A stretch of 64,000 nt of DNA, taken from Hysterium pulicare CBS 123377. Its lineage: Eukaryota; Ascomycota; Dothideomycetes; Hysteriales; Hysteriaceae. The stretch covers positions 103,027-167,026 of the forward strand of contig AJFK01000780.1 in NCBI GenBank assembly GCA_000467715.1, in the 5' to 3' direction. Positions within the stretch are counted from its first letter, which is position 1. Each line of letters starts with the position of its first letter. Position numbers and translations under genes: made by a program. The notes beneath the pieces were generated by a model that made no database searches, was not told the origin of the DNA, and saw only the letters and a list, made by a program, of their open reading frames with translations. Shown in pieces: positions 1 to 10,636 of this stretch.

Positions 1-2672
1 AAAAGGCAGAGCAAGACTTCGTTGGCAAGCTGGAGCGTGAGCTGGACAAGGTCTATAGCTTCCAGAAAGTGAAGAGCGGCGAGATCATCCGCAGAATAGC
101 TGCTTCAGAGCACGAGGTCAATGAGGTCGTCTCCAAAGTAGATCAGAACCGTCCCGCCGACGATGGGGATACCCCGTCAGAGGAAGACTTCTTGCTTCTC
201 GAGGAGGACTTGAGCGATATTATTGCCGATGTGCACGACCTGGCCAAATTCACCCAGTTGAACTACACCGGCTTCCAAAAGATTATAAAGAAGCATGATG
301 TGAGTGGAAACTATGAGTCTGCTTCAATTCTCACAGACTGATCTTTCCATAGAAACAAACACGATGGGTCCTGAAGCCAGTTTTTGCTGCCCGCTTACGG
401 CGGAAACCATTCTTCCAAGACAACTACGATAACTTCATCGTGAAACTTTCCAGACTCTATGACACCGTGCGAACTCGGGGAAACCCCATCAAGGGCGACT
501 CGGCTGCCGGAGGGAAACAGCAGAACTTTGTCCGCCAGACCACCAAATACTGGGTACATCCTGACAACATCACCGAACTGAAACTCATCGTCCTCAAACA
601 TCTTCCGGTCCTCGTCTTTAATCCGAACAAAGAATTTGCCATGGATGATTCTGCCATCACCTCCATCTATTACGATAACACGGAAACTTGGGAGCTATAT
701 CAAGGGCGTCTTAAGAAGACCGAAGGAGCCGAGGCCATCCGACTCCGTTGGTATGGCGGCATGTCCAGCGACACCATATTCGTGGAACGGAAAACACATC
801 GTGAGGACTGGACTGGCGAAGAATCAGTCAAGGCCCGCTTCAAGTTGAAAGAAAAGAATGTGAATGCATATCTCCGCGGCGAGCTTATCCCTGAAAAGAT
901 TTTCGAGAAGGAGCGGAAGGACGGCAAAAGGTCCGAGAAGGATATTGCATCCGATGAACAACTGGCCAGAGAAATACAGTACAGAGTACTAACTCGGCAT
1001 CTCGTTCCAGTGACAAGGTCATTTTATCATAGGACAGCATTCCAGCTACCCGGAGATGCCCGAGTCCGAATCTCGTTGGATACAGAATTGACGATGGTAC
1101 GCGAGGATAACTTAGATGGCAGACAACGAGCGGGCAAGAATTGGCGGCGGATGGATATAGGGGTTGACTGGCCATTCTCGAAACTTCTTGCTGAGGATGT
1201 AGAACGCTTCCCTTACGCTGTGCTTGAAGTAAAGCTTCAAACACAAGCAGGACAAGATCCACCGGAGTGGATACGAGAACTCACGTCCAGTCACCTTGTC
1301 GAGGCCGTGCCGAAGTTCAGTAAATATATCCATGGAACAGCGACCCTCAATCCGGACCGAATCAAACTTTTGCCATACTGGGCTCCGCAAATGGACGTGG
1401 ACATTCGAAAACCTGTCAGTCACAAATTTGGCATTGAGAGACCAGGCGGATCTCGAGATTTTTCAACTTCAGCAGAACAGGACGACGATAGTGACGACGA
1501 GTTCATAGCTGGTGGACTCCCTTCCATTGACCAAAACGGAGAGGACAATGAAGACATGCGCCGTCTACGAGTCGCTCGTGATGCGATGGAGCAACACGAT
1601 TTAGACCAGCGCCGCGACTATGGAGCGATTGGCAACAACGAAGGACCGAACGCCCTAGATATTGAAGAGCGCATTGCTGCACAACCTCTACGCCAAGACG
1701 ACTACCCTTTGTATGAGTCTGACGATGAAGATGCGGAAGAGGAAAACTTGGAAGAAGCACGACGTGTTGGTGGCTGGCATTACCACTCGACTCTGGTTCA
1801 ACACAAATTGAGACAAGCAGGCAAAAAAGCTTTGCAAATCGGCTGGGCAGTAATACCTCGACCTCGACCCACACAGGTGGCTGGAAATGGCTCTACTTTG
1901 GGTGTACCTAGCTGGAAGCAGCCCGGCGAGGTCAAGAGATTCAAAGCACCGAAAGGAAAACGTAAGTCTAAATCTCGTACTCCAAGATCAAAATATTTGA
2001 GCGGGGTCCTGGCCACTTTGATACCATTTGGCGTCTTCGTCAATCTGAGGTCAAATCAACTATGCATGTTGGACGTATCCGAGGTCGGTTTCGATCCAGC
2101 CCGTCGGAGATTCGCCACTTCTGGTCGGAGAAGGAGCTCAGAGAGTATCCTTCCGACTCTAGAATGGACTCTGAGTATCTTCGGATTTGCGGCAGTCGAT
2201 ACTTCACCTCTCTCCCCTTCAGTCATGCTACTTTATCCCCTAGCGAATCCTACATACTCCTTTTTGCTCTTACCTTCTCCCTGCCAAAAACAAAGCTAAC
2301 GGTCACCCTCAATCAGGAATCCACGTCCCCGTGCGCGTCGAGCCAAAAGTCCAACTCGCAACCGAACGCACCTTCCTCTCCTGGCTCGAATTCAGCATCA
2401 TCCTCGGCTCCATTGCCGCGACCCTCCTCAACTTCGGCGACAATCTATCCATCGCCGCTGCATGGGCTTTCACTATCGTGGCTTGTGTAGCCCTGTTTTA
2501 CTCTATGGGTCTTTATGTCTGGAGAGTGAAAATGATTAGGAGGAGGAGGGCCGTTGTGTATCATGATAGATGGGGTCCGAGTGTGCTTTGTGTGGGCTTG
2601 TTTGCTGCGGTTGCGGTGAGCTTTGGGGTTAGGTGGGGTGGAGGTGGTTGGGATGGGGGGTTGAAGGGGTGA
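1..2672 (+). CDS. VTC4: Vacuolar transporter chaperone 4, polyphosphate polymerase (5' partial)
   Basis: Catalytic subunit of the VTC complex, which makes polyphosphate from ATP at the vacuole membrane. The start lies before the window, so roughly the first 50 residues are missing. Exons: 1-299, 353-1961, 2317-2672. The N-terminal part is the SPX domain ([22 protein letters not shown]). The VTC catalytic domain follows, with [14 protein letters not shown], the nucleotide-binding RLRWYG and [18 protein letters not shown], the metal-site glutamate in [10 protein letters not shown], and KFSKYIHG. All polymerase residues appear kept, which favours Vtc4 over the inactive Vtc2/3. An acidic linker leads to a C-terminal DUF202 region of three membrane spans (from about 2340). 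The last intron (1962-2316) is unusually long at 355 nt but has a perfect GTAAGT donor and a CTAAC branch point 16 nt before CAG. It converges on OST1. Confidence 0.93.
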
Positions 2673-3036
2673 GGTGGGAGATTGGTCGATGACGGGTTGG
2701 GTAGGATGTCAAGATTGAGTGCATGTTTGCACAGAGAAAAAAAGGCATGCGTAGGTAGTTTAATAAAGGATTGCGTTGGGGATGTAAATATCCGGATGGA
2801 GATAGTGTACTATGATTTGTACAGGGGTATCGCATGGGATTGGACTGGACACAGTGTATCATCATCAATATACTTGCTTCAAAGGGTCAGAAATGAGATT
2901 GCATTGATATCTGCAAGAGAGAGAAAATTGTTCTACAGAGTCCTGAACATAGCAAGAACACCCAAAGATCCTTATACACAACCTATAACACGATTTTAAC
3001 TTTCCCCGTCTCCTCTCTGTCTTCTCCCTCTCCTTC
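2673..3036. other. Convergent intergenic region VTC4/OST1
   Basis: Contains the two 3' ends only. I see no coding potential, repeat or RNA gene. Confidence 0.6.
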
Positions 3037-4671
3037 TCACGCAACCTTTTTCTTCCCTATACTCATATCCAAACTCCCCACCACCCACACAGCGAAGAAA
3101 ACCCCGAAAACGCCCAAAGTAATGACGATGGGTTTCCGGAACCCAGCCGTCCAGGGATAGTCGTATGTGACGATGAGATCGCGATCGCGCCACTCGTCGA
3201 CGAGATTGATGGCCGTGAGCTTGAGGGTTGTGCGGCCGAGGGTGTCCATGAAGGTTTTGTGGGAGGTGGTGGAGGAGGCGGTTAGGGGGACTGAAGTTGA
3301 GAATTTGACGTTTCTGTAACGAAATCGATGATTAGTCTAATGCGCATCACATCTCCAAAAAGAGTAGATCATGCTATGGTGTGTGAGAAGGGGACTTACG
3401 TTGCACCCTCTGGTAGAATGACTCTCACTTCAACTCTCGCGTATTCTAGACCTTCGGGCATGCGGGGACCTTCTAGAAAGGGGACTTTCAAAACGTAGGA
3501 ATCGCCGGTTTTCAGTTTCCGCAAGTAGTTCTTCAAATCGGCATCCCACCCGATCCTGAAATTATATTTCCACCCGCCGAACACGGGATAGCGGGGTTTC
3601 AGCTCGAGATGGGCTTCGCGCGCCGAGCTGCGGAATCGAGACGTCGAGACGTTGCCGATGTCGTCTGTGAAGTAGGGGTTCAGAGCGCCAACGTGGAGGG
3701 GTACGGGAAGGGCTTTAAGGGCTGAGGTGGGTGGGCTTGCGTATTGGTTCATTTGCCAGTCTTTGCGTGAGAAGTGATTTGAGAGGGAGGCGGCGCGGTT
3801 CTTGAGCCAGTATCGCTCTTCGGTGGCTAGATTGCCGCCCCAGTGCGAGATTTCGATATCGCGCTCGAGGAGCGTGGCGTGCATTAGAGGTTTGGTGAAT
3901 TCGTAACGTGCGCTGACCAGCTCCTCTGCGCCTGCTGGGATGTTGTTGAAGGGTCCGTATGTGAAGGTTGACCCTTGTTTCTGCGGGTCCTCCTTTCCTT
4001 CTGCATTTAGTTCTTTGGGGAGGGTGGTGTAGTCGGGTACGTCTGTGGACGGGAATTTGATTTTGGTCTTCTGCTTCTCTGTGAGGTAGGCTGAAGGTGT
4101 GTATGCACTGAAGGTGTATTGCACGTAGGTGCGCTTGTCTGTTTGTTTGATCTCGGCGGGAACGGGCTTGAGGGCGCTGAGGATAGAGTAGGTGATGCTG
4201 AGGGTCTGTTGGGTGGAAGGGGCAAGGGGAGTTGGGAGGTGGATGAGGTAGTATTCGGTGGAACTATGAATCAATCAGTCTCGATTAGGGAGTAAGTTCA
4301 AGACGTGGAGTGTCCTACCTGTAAGAATCATATTCCACGACCTCGACCTTGAAAGCTCCTTTCTCAGGTGCTTTCTTGTCTTTTACTTCAAATCCTCCTA
4401 CTCGTGATATCAAACTAGACTCGAAGGGAAGGTAGTATTCGGATTGTGGTTTCGAATCAATGTTCTCAATTATGACATTGATAGTTTCCCGAGGGTACTC
4501 CTTATCTAGATTTGTCGTCCGTATCAAATTGGCATTCTTGAAGACTTGTGGTGGTTTAAACGTGCTCGGGAGCACTTGTCTCGAGATTAGAGGTTGCGAA
4601 TGGTTTAATTCGGCGGTGCAGAAGCTCGAGAGAGCTGTCAGGCAGCTCAGAGCGAGGCTAATTGACCTCAT
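3037..4671 (-). CDS. OST1: Oligosaccharyltransferase alpha subunit (ribophorin I)
   Basis: Subunit of the ER oligosaccharyltransferase that transfers glycans to Asn-X-Ser/Thr sites. Exons on the minus strand: 4671-4319, 4263-3400, 3313-3037, giving 497 residues, close to the family's usual length. It begins with a clear signal peptide (MRSISLALSCLTALSSFCTA). The long lumenal part shows family motifs such as YYLPF, TYGPFNNIPAG, FTKPLMHATLLERDIEISHWGGN and PRYPVFGGWKYNF. The C-terminal exon holds one membrane span (IVITLGVFGVFFAVWVVG) and a short lysine tail (GKKKVA), as expected for a type I ER protein. The start is the first ATG before the signal peptide. It is divergent from the pseudouridine gene with 275 bp between the start codons. 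Confidence 0.93.
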
Positions 4672-4946
4672 CTTGGGTGAAGAATGAAGTGCCCAAGCAT
4701 AGAGGAATCGGTCCTGCTGGGAAGAGGTCGTGGTGTGGAAATTCGTGAAGGTTTACTTCGGGACTTTGATATCCTTGTGAGGGCTGATGCGTCGTGTTCA
4801 CTTCGTTCCGCCCCGCTCGAGCCATGCCAAGACCTCCGCTCCGCTTTCTATGTACGCCCCCAGATCAACATTCAAGCGTCTCACTTTGTCTGACTCCATA
4901 TAACTGCCACAATGCTGCCCTAATCTGCAGAACAATACTTCCAAGT
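4672..4946. promoter_or_regulatory. Bidirectional promoter region OST1 / pseudouridine gene
   Basis: 275 bp separate the two divergent start codons, so both core promoters must lie here (or slightly less if the ATG at 4824 is used for the right-hand gene). No specific element recognised. Confidence 0.5.
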
Positions 4947-7587
4947 ATGGCTTCATTTTTCAGAGCCATTAGAGGGGCCCGGCCGCAATCCCGAAGCTTA
5001 TCTGCTCAAAGACGATGCGTTAGCACGAATAGTAGCTTCCTCAGAATCTCGGAAGAAGTGCGGGAAGCTCTTCATTCTAAGAAGCCCGTGGTCGCTTTAG
5101 AGACCACTATATACACGCATGGTATGTCACAGTTTTTGATGGAACAATGTCTTCTAACTAAATCATTACAGGCTTCCCGTATCCTAATAACGTAGCCCTT
5201 GCCTCGCATCTTGAGAGCGTAGTTCGAACCAATGGCGGAGTCCCCGCAACGATAGGGATACTAGAAGGCGTTGCACGCGTTGGTATGAGTGCTGAGGAAA
5301 TAATCCAGCTCACATCTACCGCCGGCCATGAGAACACATTGAAACTCTCCAGGCGAGACTTAGGGTTTGTCTGTGGGTTGGTAATAACTCCCGATGGAAC
5401 AAAGCTTATTTTGAATTTAAATGGGACTGACTGAGCTGCTTGTAGAGGTTAGCGGGTAAGAATTATAATGGCGGGACTACAATTGCGGCAACTATGCTCC
5501 TCTCTCACCTGGCAGGTATCAAAGTATTTGGCACTGGTGGTCTTGGTGGTGTACATCAGGGTGCAGAATCTAGCATGGACATCTCTGCCGATTTGACCGA
5601 GTTAGGACGTACTCCAGTCACTGTCATTAGCAGTGGATGCAAGAGCTTCTTGGACATTCCTCGTACTCTTGAATACTTGGAGACTGAGGGGGTAGGAGTC
5701 GGAACCTTTGCGGATGGCAGAAACGGATCTGTTGACTTCCCGGCCTTTTGGTCAAGAGAAAGTGGTATCAGGAGTTCAATGGTCATTGAAAATGAAATTG
5801 AAGCTGCCGCTATTATTCGTATGTCCTCTTATTTCTTCGCCATGGTTGGAGTTTTCACGCCCCTTGGAGCGCTAGTCTACCATGAGATACTCGCTCACGA
5901 TCTTATTCCCAGATGCGCAACACTCGTTGAACATATCTTCCGGGTTACACTTCGCAAACCCTTGTCCAGCTGAGGCGGCTATTCCAAGAGCCGAAATGGA
6001 TGCGATAATCGAAGAAGCTATCAAGCAAGCCGATGCCTCCGGCGCAACAGGAAATAACAATACACCTTTCATACTGAACAAAATCAAGGAATTGAGTGGT
6101 GGCAAAAGCATACCTGCGAACAGGGCCCTGATTGAATCAAATGTCAGACGGGCTGCGATTGTGGCTAGAGAGCTTGCTATTCTGGAATCGAAACAGGATC
6201 AAGCCTCCGGGTAGGCAACGTACCTTTGTAGATATCTAGATATGGGTGCTGATTATGGGTATGTAGTCAAATTTCCTCATACTTCACCCCACCCCTCCAA
6301 CCTCAATCATCTTCCTCGCCTATCGAAAAGGCGTTTGCAGTGCTCTCTACGGATGGTAGAGAATCACATAGTCAAAGCCCAACCGAATCCCCGCCCGAGA
6401 TTGTTGTCGCAGGTGCATTGGCTGTGGACTTTTCCTGTGATTATGCTCCATTGCCCAGCACAGCAGCCGAAAAGGCGACAGAACCTCAGTTCCATACGTC
6501 GAATCCGTCCGTCATAAGCCAATCTTTGGGTGGCGTGGCGCATAATATTGCAAAAGCAGCACACTTCGTAGGAGCCTCGGTTCGCCTCTGCAGTGCCATT
6601 GGGGATGACCTGAGCGGACGAGCAGCTCTATCTCAATTACAATCCGAGGGTATGAGGACTGATTGCATCAAGATCCTTCCTCAACCTCACAGGACAGCAC
6701 AATATGTTGCAGTCAACGACGCTCACAAGAATCTGACGCTCGCTATGGCCGACATGAGCATTCTGGAACACAGCTCCCCATCAGATATAGCAGACATGTG
6801 GCTCCCTTCATTGTCCCAAATGAATCCAAAATGTCTCATCGCGGATGCCAACTGGTCATCGACTACACTCAATGCTTGGCTCCGGCATGGTAAATCCATC
6901 GGCGCCCTCACAGCCTTCGAGCCGGTCTCTACAGCAAAAGCTACACGACTATTCTCCCGCCCCTCTACATCCGAACCCACGCCCATCTTCCCTCATCACC
7001 TAGTCGATCTGGCAACTCCTAATACCCATGAACTCACCGCACTTCACAATACCGCCTCGCACCTAGATCTCTTCTCACTCCCATCCTGGTGGCGCGTCAT
7101 TGACGCCCTCGGTATCCCCTCCTCCGGTCTCCGCGTCGCCCTCTCCATAACCACATCTCCAGAGCTTGTAGACCAAGGCATACCGCAACAAAGCATACAA
7201 CTTCTCCCCTTCATTCCCCTCATCTTAACCAAGTTAGGTCCAAAAGGCGTCCTCCTTACCGAATTACTAAAAGCCGGCGATCCGAGACTTTCTTCTGCAG
7301 AAGCTGCACCATATGTGCTTTCCCGATGCGCAAATGATGACGACGAAGTTGGGGGACTGTATGTGCGTCTATTCCCGCCAGAACAGGTTCTGGGTCCGGG
7401 CGAGGTCGTCAGTGTGAATGGGGTTGGGGATACGTTTCTTGGGACTTTGGCTGCTGGATTAGTTAAGGGGAAAAGAGTTGAGGAGGTTGTGCCGTTGGCG
7501 CAGCGGGCGGCGGGGATGAGTTTGAGGAGTATGGAGGCTGTTAGTCCGGGGTTGAAGGCTTTGCGGAGAGAGATCGAGTCTCAGTGA
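4947..7587 (+). CDS. Bifunctional pseudouridine-5'-phosphate glycosidase / PfkB pseudouridine kinase
   Basis: Predicted to carry out both steps of pseudouridine breakdown: phosphorylation to pseudouridine 5'-phosphate, then cleavage of the C-C glycosidic bond to uracil and ribose 5-phosphate. Exons: 4947-5121, 5172-5380, 5446-5818, 5913-6210, 6267-7587; 791 residues. The N-terminal PsuG (indigoidine-A-like) domain has VALETTIYTHG, KNYNGGTT, HQGAESSMD and the catalytic-lysine segment SSGCKSFLDIPRT (Lys near residue 193). The C-terminal PfkB domain has GGVAHNIAKAA and the anion-hole motif NGVGDTF (near 738). The 56-nt intron at 6211-6266 joins the two ORFs in frame. The order PsuG-PsuK is known from fungi and animals. 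The N-terminus (FRAIRGARPQSRSLSAQRR) looks like a mitochondrial presequence. An in-frame ATG at 4824 is an alternative start. Confidence 0.9.
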
Positions 7588-8196
7588 GTCGTGGTCAGTA
7601 GAACGTATTTCCCAAATCAGGGTTTTTTGTACGAAAGCTTTGTTGAAAGCTGGTACTCGCGCTTACCCGCTATACTGAGCTTTTCACAATGCGTTGTACG
7701 CAGCGACCGTAAGAGACCATGTTCAAATCGTGTTTCTACATGGAACAGTGCTCATGCAAGCCAGCTTACATCAAAGCGTCTATGCAGGCTATTGAGTCAA
7801 ACTCCAAAGTACTCCTGTTCTATTACACACCTGTAATGATACTCATGATTCGAGACAACAAAAGTGTTCACCAGCATCCGCTATGCGGCTCTTCGGTCCA
7901 AATCGATGTTTTCGTTCCAACACTCCGCGAGGCTGACACAGAATTTACAGCCCCCATTCCTAGCCGCCCACGCACCAATCCTTACAATACGAACCCAGCG
8001 GTTCAAGAAACCAAACACACGACTAGTTCTTGCGGCATGGGAATTTTATTGAAACTGTATTGGAAACATTTTTGAATCTCGCTTTTTAACGATATATACT
8101 AAGGAATCCTTGCGCTTCGAACGGAAATCCGTATATATCAAGTGGGTCTGTCTTTTTCCCTGGCATTATTTCGCCTAGCAATTGAATTGATTGACA
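7588..8196. other. Intergenic region
   Basis: Serves as 3' region of the pseudouridine gene and 5' region of the CaaX-tailed gene. Open frames here lack protein-like composition. Nothing else seen. Confidence 0.5.
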
Positions 8197-8854
8197 ATGG
8201 AACAGTCTTATTACAACACCGATCGCAAGCAATTCTACGTCCACGTCTATAACCGATTCTCCAGCGTAACCGGTAAGTAATCCTCTTCGCATTACCAGTA
8301 CCTTTTCCATACGCTATCGACGATCGACGATCGATGCTCACTGCATTCACAGGCGCTCTTTTCTTCGATAATGGACAAAGTACCTTCGGCACCGGGGTCG
8401 AGGGGACCAAGTATACGGATTTCTTCTATAACCCCGCTGGAGACAACTTTTGGTGTTTGGTGTATTCTACCTCAAGTATGTATAAGATGGATCGTTTTAT
8501 TTTAGTATATGCTTGCTGATGCTTTCATGAGTTAGACGTCGAAGAAGTGAGGACGATAGGATCGGGTGGTTTGAGGAATGATGGAGCGCATTTTGTTCAT
8601 GCGGATTGGACTACGTCGACCGACCCGGATCAATTCTACCTAGATAGAATAGGACATGATGGTATGCAAACCGACTATCTTAGATATTTGATGTTGGGAT
8701 TGAGTTTTGGGTTGCGGCGATGTTTCTTTGACTGACGATCGATGTAGGCAGGACCCAGCGGTTTTGGATACATCGTAATGATTGGCCTCAACCGCAACAG
8801 GATGCCCAATACTACTCGAGCTCTGATGATTGCTGCTGTTGCGTGGTTATGTGA
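8197..8854 (+). CDS. Unrecognised 143-aa protein with C-terminal CCCCVVM (CaaX-type) tail
   Basis: I do not recognise the family. Exons: 8197-8272, 8353-8475, 8536-8661, 8748-8854; all four join in frame with good GTAAGT/GTATGT donors and CAG/TAG acceptors, and all three introns are phase 1. The body is aromatic- and glycine-rich (FYVHVYNRFSSVTG, GALFFDNGQSTFG, FFYNPAGDNFWCLVY, FWIHRNDWPQ), suggesting a small beta-rich soluble domain. It has no signal peptide and no membrane segment. The last residues are SSSDDCCCCVVM: the final CVVM fits a CaaX prenylation box, and the adjacent cysteines are potential palmitoylation sites. I infer a cytosolic protein tethered to a membrane by lipid. It is too long to look like a typical ascomycete a-factor pheromone precursor. 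Function unknown. Confidence 0.75.
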
Positions 8855-10636
8855 TCCTATATTGCATGCCTCTCGACGACGTAGCAATGCCCATCATCAA
8901 AAGTCCTCGTTCCCGCAAATGAAGAGCGCATTGAAGTTGAACAACGGACAGCAAATACTCTGCGCCGAGTCCTACCCAGATTCGATACAGTCGTGAAGAC
9001 CTGACGCCATTAGTTGGGATCGACCTCGGAATGGTTCTTCGGCTAAGATCAGACCGGCACGCCACGAAACGACTCGCAGACATCTGTTCTTGGGAACCAG
9101 CTATGGCGGTTATTTGCTGTTCTTAGAAGTAATGATTATGATTGCCTGAGATGTTGGTTCCACACCTCCAGCCACTATGCAAGGTTCGATTGTGAAAAGG
9201 AGGGAGGAGAACTGAGAGATTGTATACAAAAGAAACCTGGACATCAGGTGTATGATGTACGAAAAGCAAGTTATAGGAAATTTTTGAACTTTGTTAGTAG
9301 TGATAATCAATTCATGATACATGCGATATGAAATTCGCTCAATCCGGCGTCTAATAACATCCAACAGGCAAAGATCGCAAGCTGACGAAGACTTCTATAA
9401 GTATAGCCTGGCGCAGGCGCAGTATGCCATTCCAGTACCCTGAACAACCATAGCGATCCATCTTGCATTGATATAAATAGTCACCTCCTTTTTCCTTGTA
9501 AAGGATTCAGGTATGCTGATACAAACACCAAGGTCGCTGTCTCCGAGCTAGTCATGAGAAGAAATGGCAGTGCAAGGGATATACAGCCTCTTGAATTTAG
9601 GTGGCATAACTAACCAATGAAGCTGCTGGAGCCGTTGAAAGTGTATGCAGCTGAGGTTTGGCAGATTTGGGTTGAAAGCGCCTATTAGTCAGCGAGGTCA
9701 AGAGGACGCAAGAAAAGGTCAACGACCATTTCTGGGTCCCATCGGTGCTCAAGCCACAAATCTTAGTCACGTGTCTTGGCGGGAACGCCAACTTCCTCAC
9801 ACCTCTATAGCTTAGACATTAGCCACAATCCCCTCTTCCATAACCATTCCTTTGAGAAGGCAAGGTGAGCACGCATCAAACCCAAAACACTGAAGCCAGC
9901 CAGAGCTTTGAAAACTCGATATTTCTCTTGCATTCGATACATAATCGAACAAATCTTTCCCATCCCTACACAACAACAGTTCCAGTCCAACCCATCCCAC
10001 GCCCTCTTAGGGACTTACACAACCCATCTCCTACATACACCCACTGTACACAGCCCGCAGCCGTCTAAAGAAAGTAGTGTGTATAAAACCGCGCGGACAA
10101 AAAATACCTTGTGTAAAGATCCCCTTCCGAAACGCACGTGTGCTATGCCAAAATGGAAAAGAGAAGAAGAAACACCGGGGAAGGGGATATCATCCTTCGA
10201 AGCATAGAGCGAAAGCATGAACACGAAAAGAAAAAGGAGGTTACGGGAGGCGAAGAAAAACGCCTTCATGTACACCGTTTGCAAAAGTAGCGGGAGATAG
10301 ATTTCTGGAGGTCAAGGAAAAGATCGTTAGGAGGTTACAGACACCGGGCGCTGTATTCCATCTGTAGCCGTCAAGTATACCCCCTTTTTTGCAAAGGGTT
10401 CCTTTGTACAAATGCCCAAGAACGGCCGTACGTTTCTAAACAATAAAAAACCTGGGAAAGTCCGCCGACGACGACTTCGATCGCATCGTTGAAACGGATA
10501 TACATCTCGTCACTAGTCCAAAAGACATAAATGTTCCATCTCTTACGTTACTGATTTCCGCTCTTTTCGTTCTTTCCGTTCCTATATCCAGCTTTTAGTA
10601 CGGAAAACGTCATCAAAGCTAGGGAATGGTGTCCTA
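8855..10636. other. Long convergent intergenic region
   Basis: 1.8 kb between two convergent genes. There is no open frame above 100 codons with protein-like composition, no tRNA-like B box and no repeat array. A TCACGTG box lies at 9767-9773. Parts near 10000-10636 are probably the 3' UTR of the MIT-domain gene. Confidence 0.45.

Noticed and set aside
440-2299. Plus-strand frame continuing VTC4 past 1961 to a stop at 2299
   Set aside because: The part after 1961 lacks family similarity, while splicing 1961 to 2317 restores the conserved VPVRVEPKV segment and the DUF202 anchor.
9184-9194. tRNA B-box-like GGTTCGATT
   Set aside because: No matching A box, no T-stem pairing and no acceptor stem around it.
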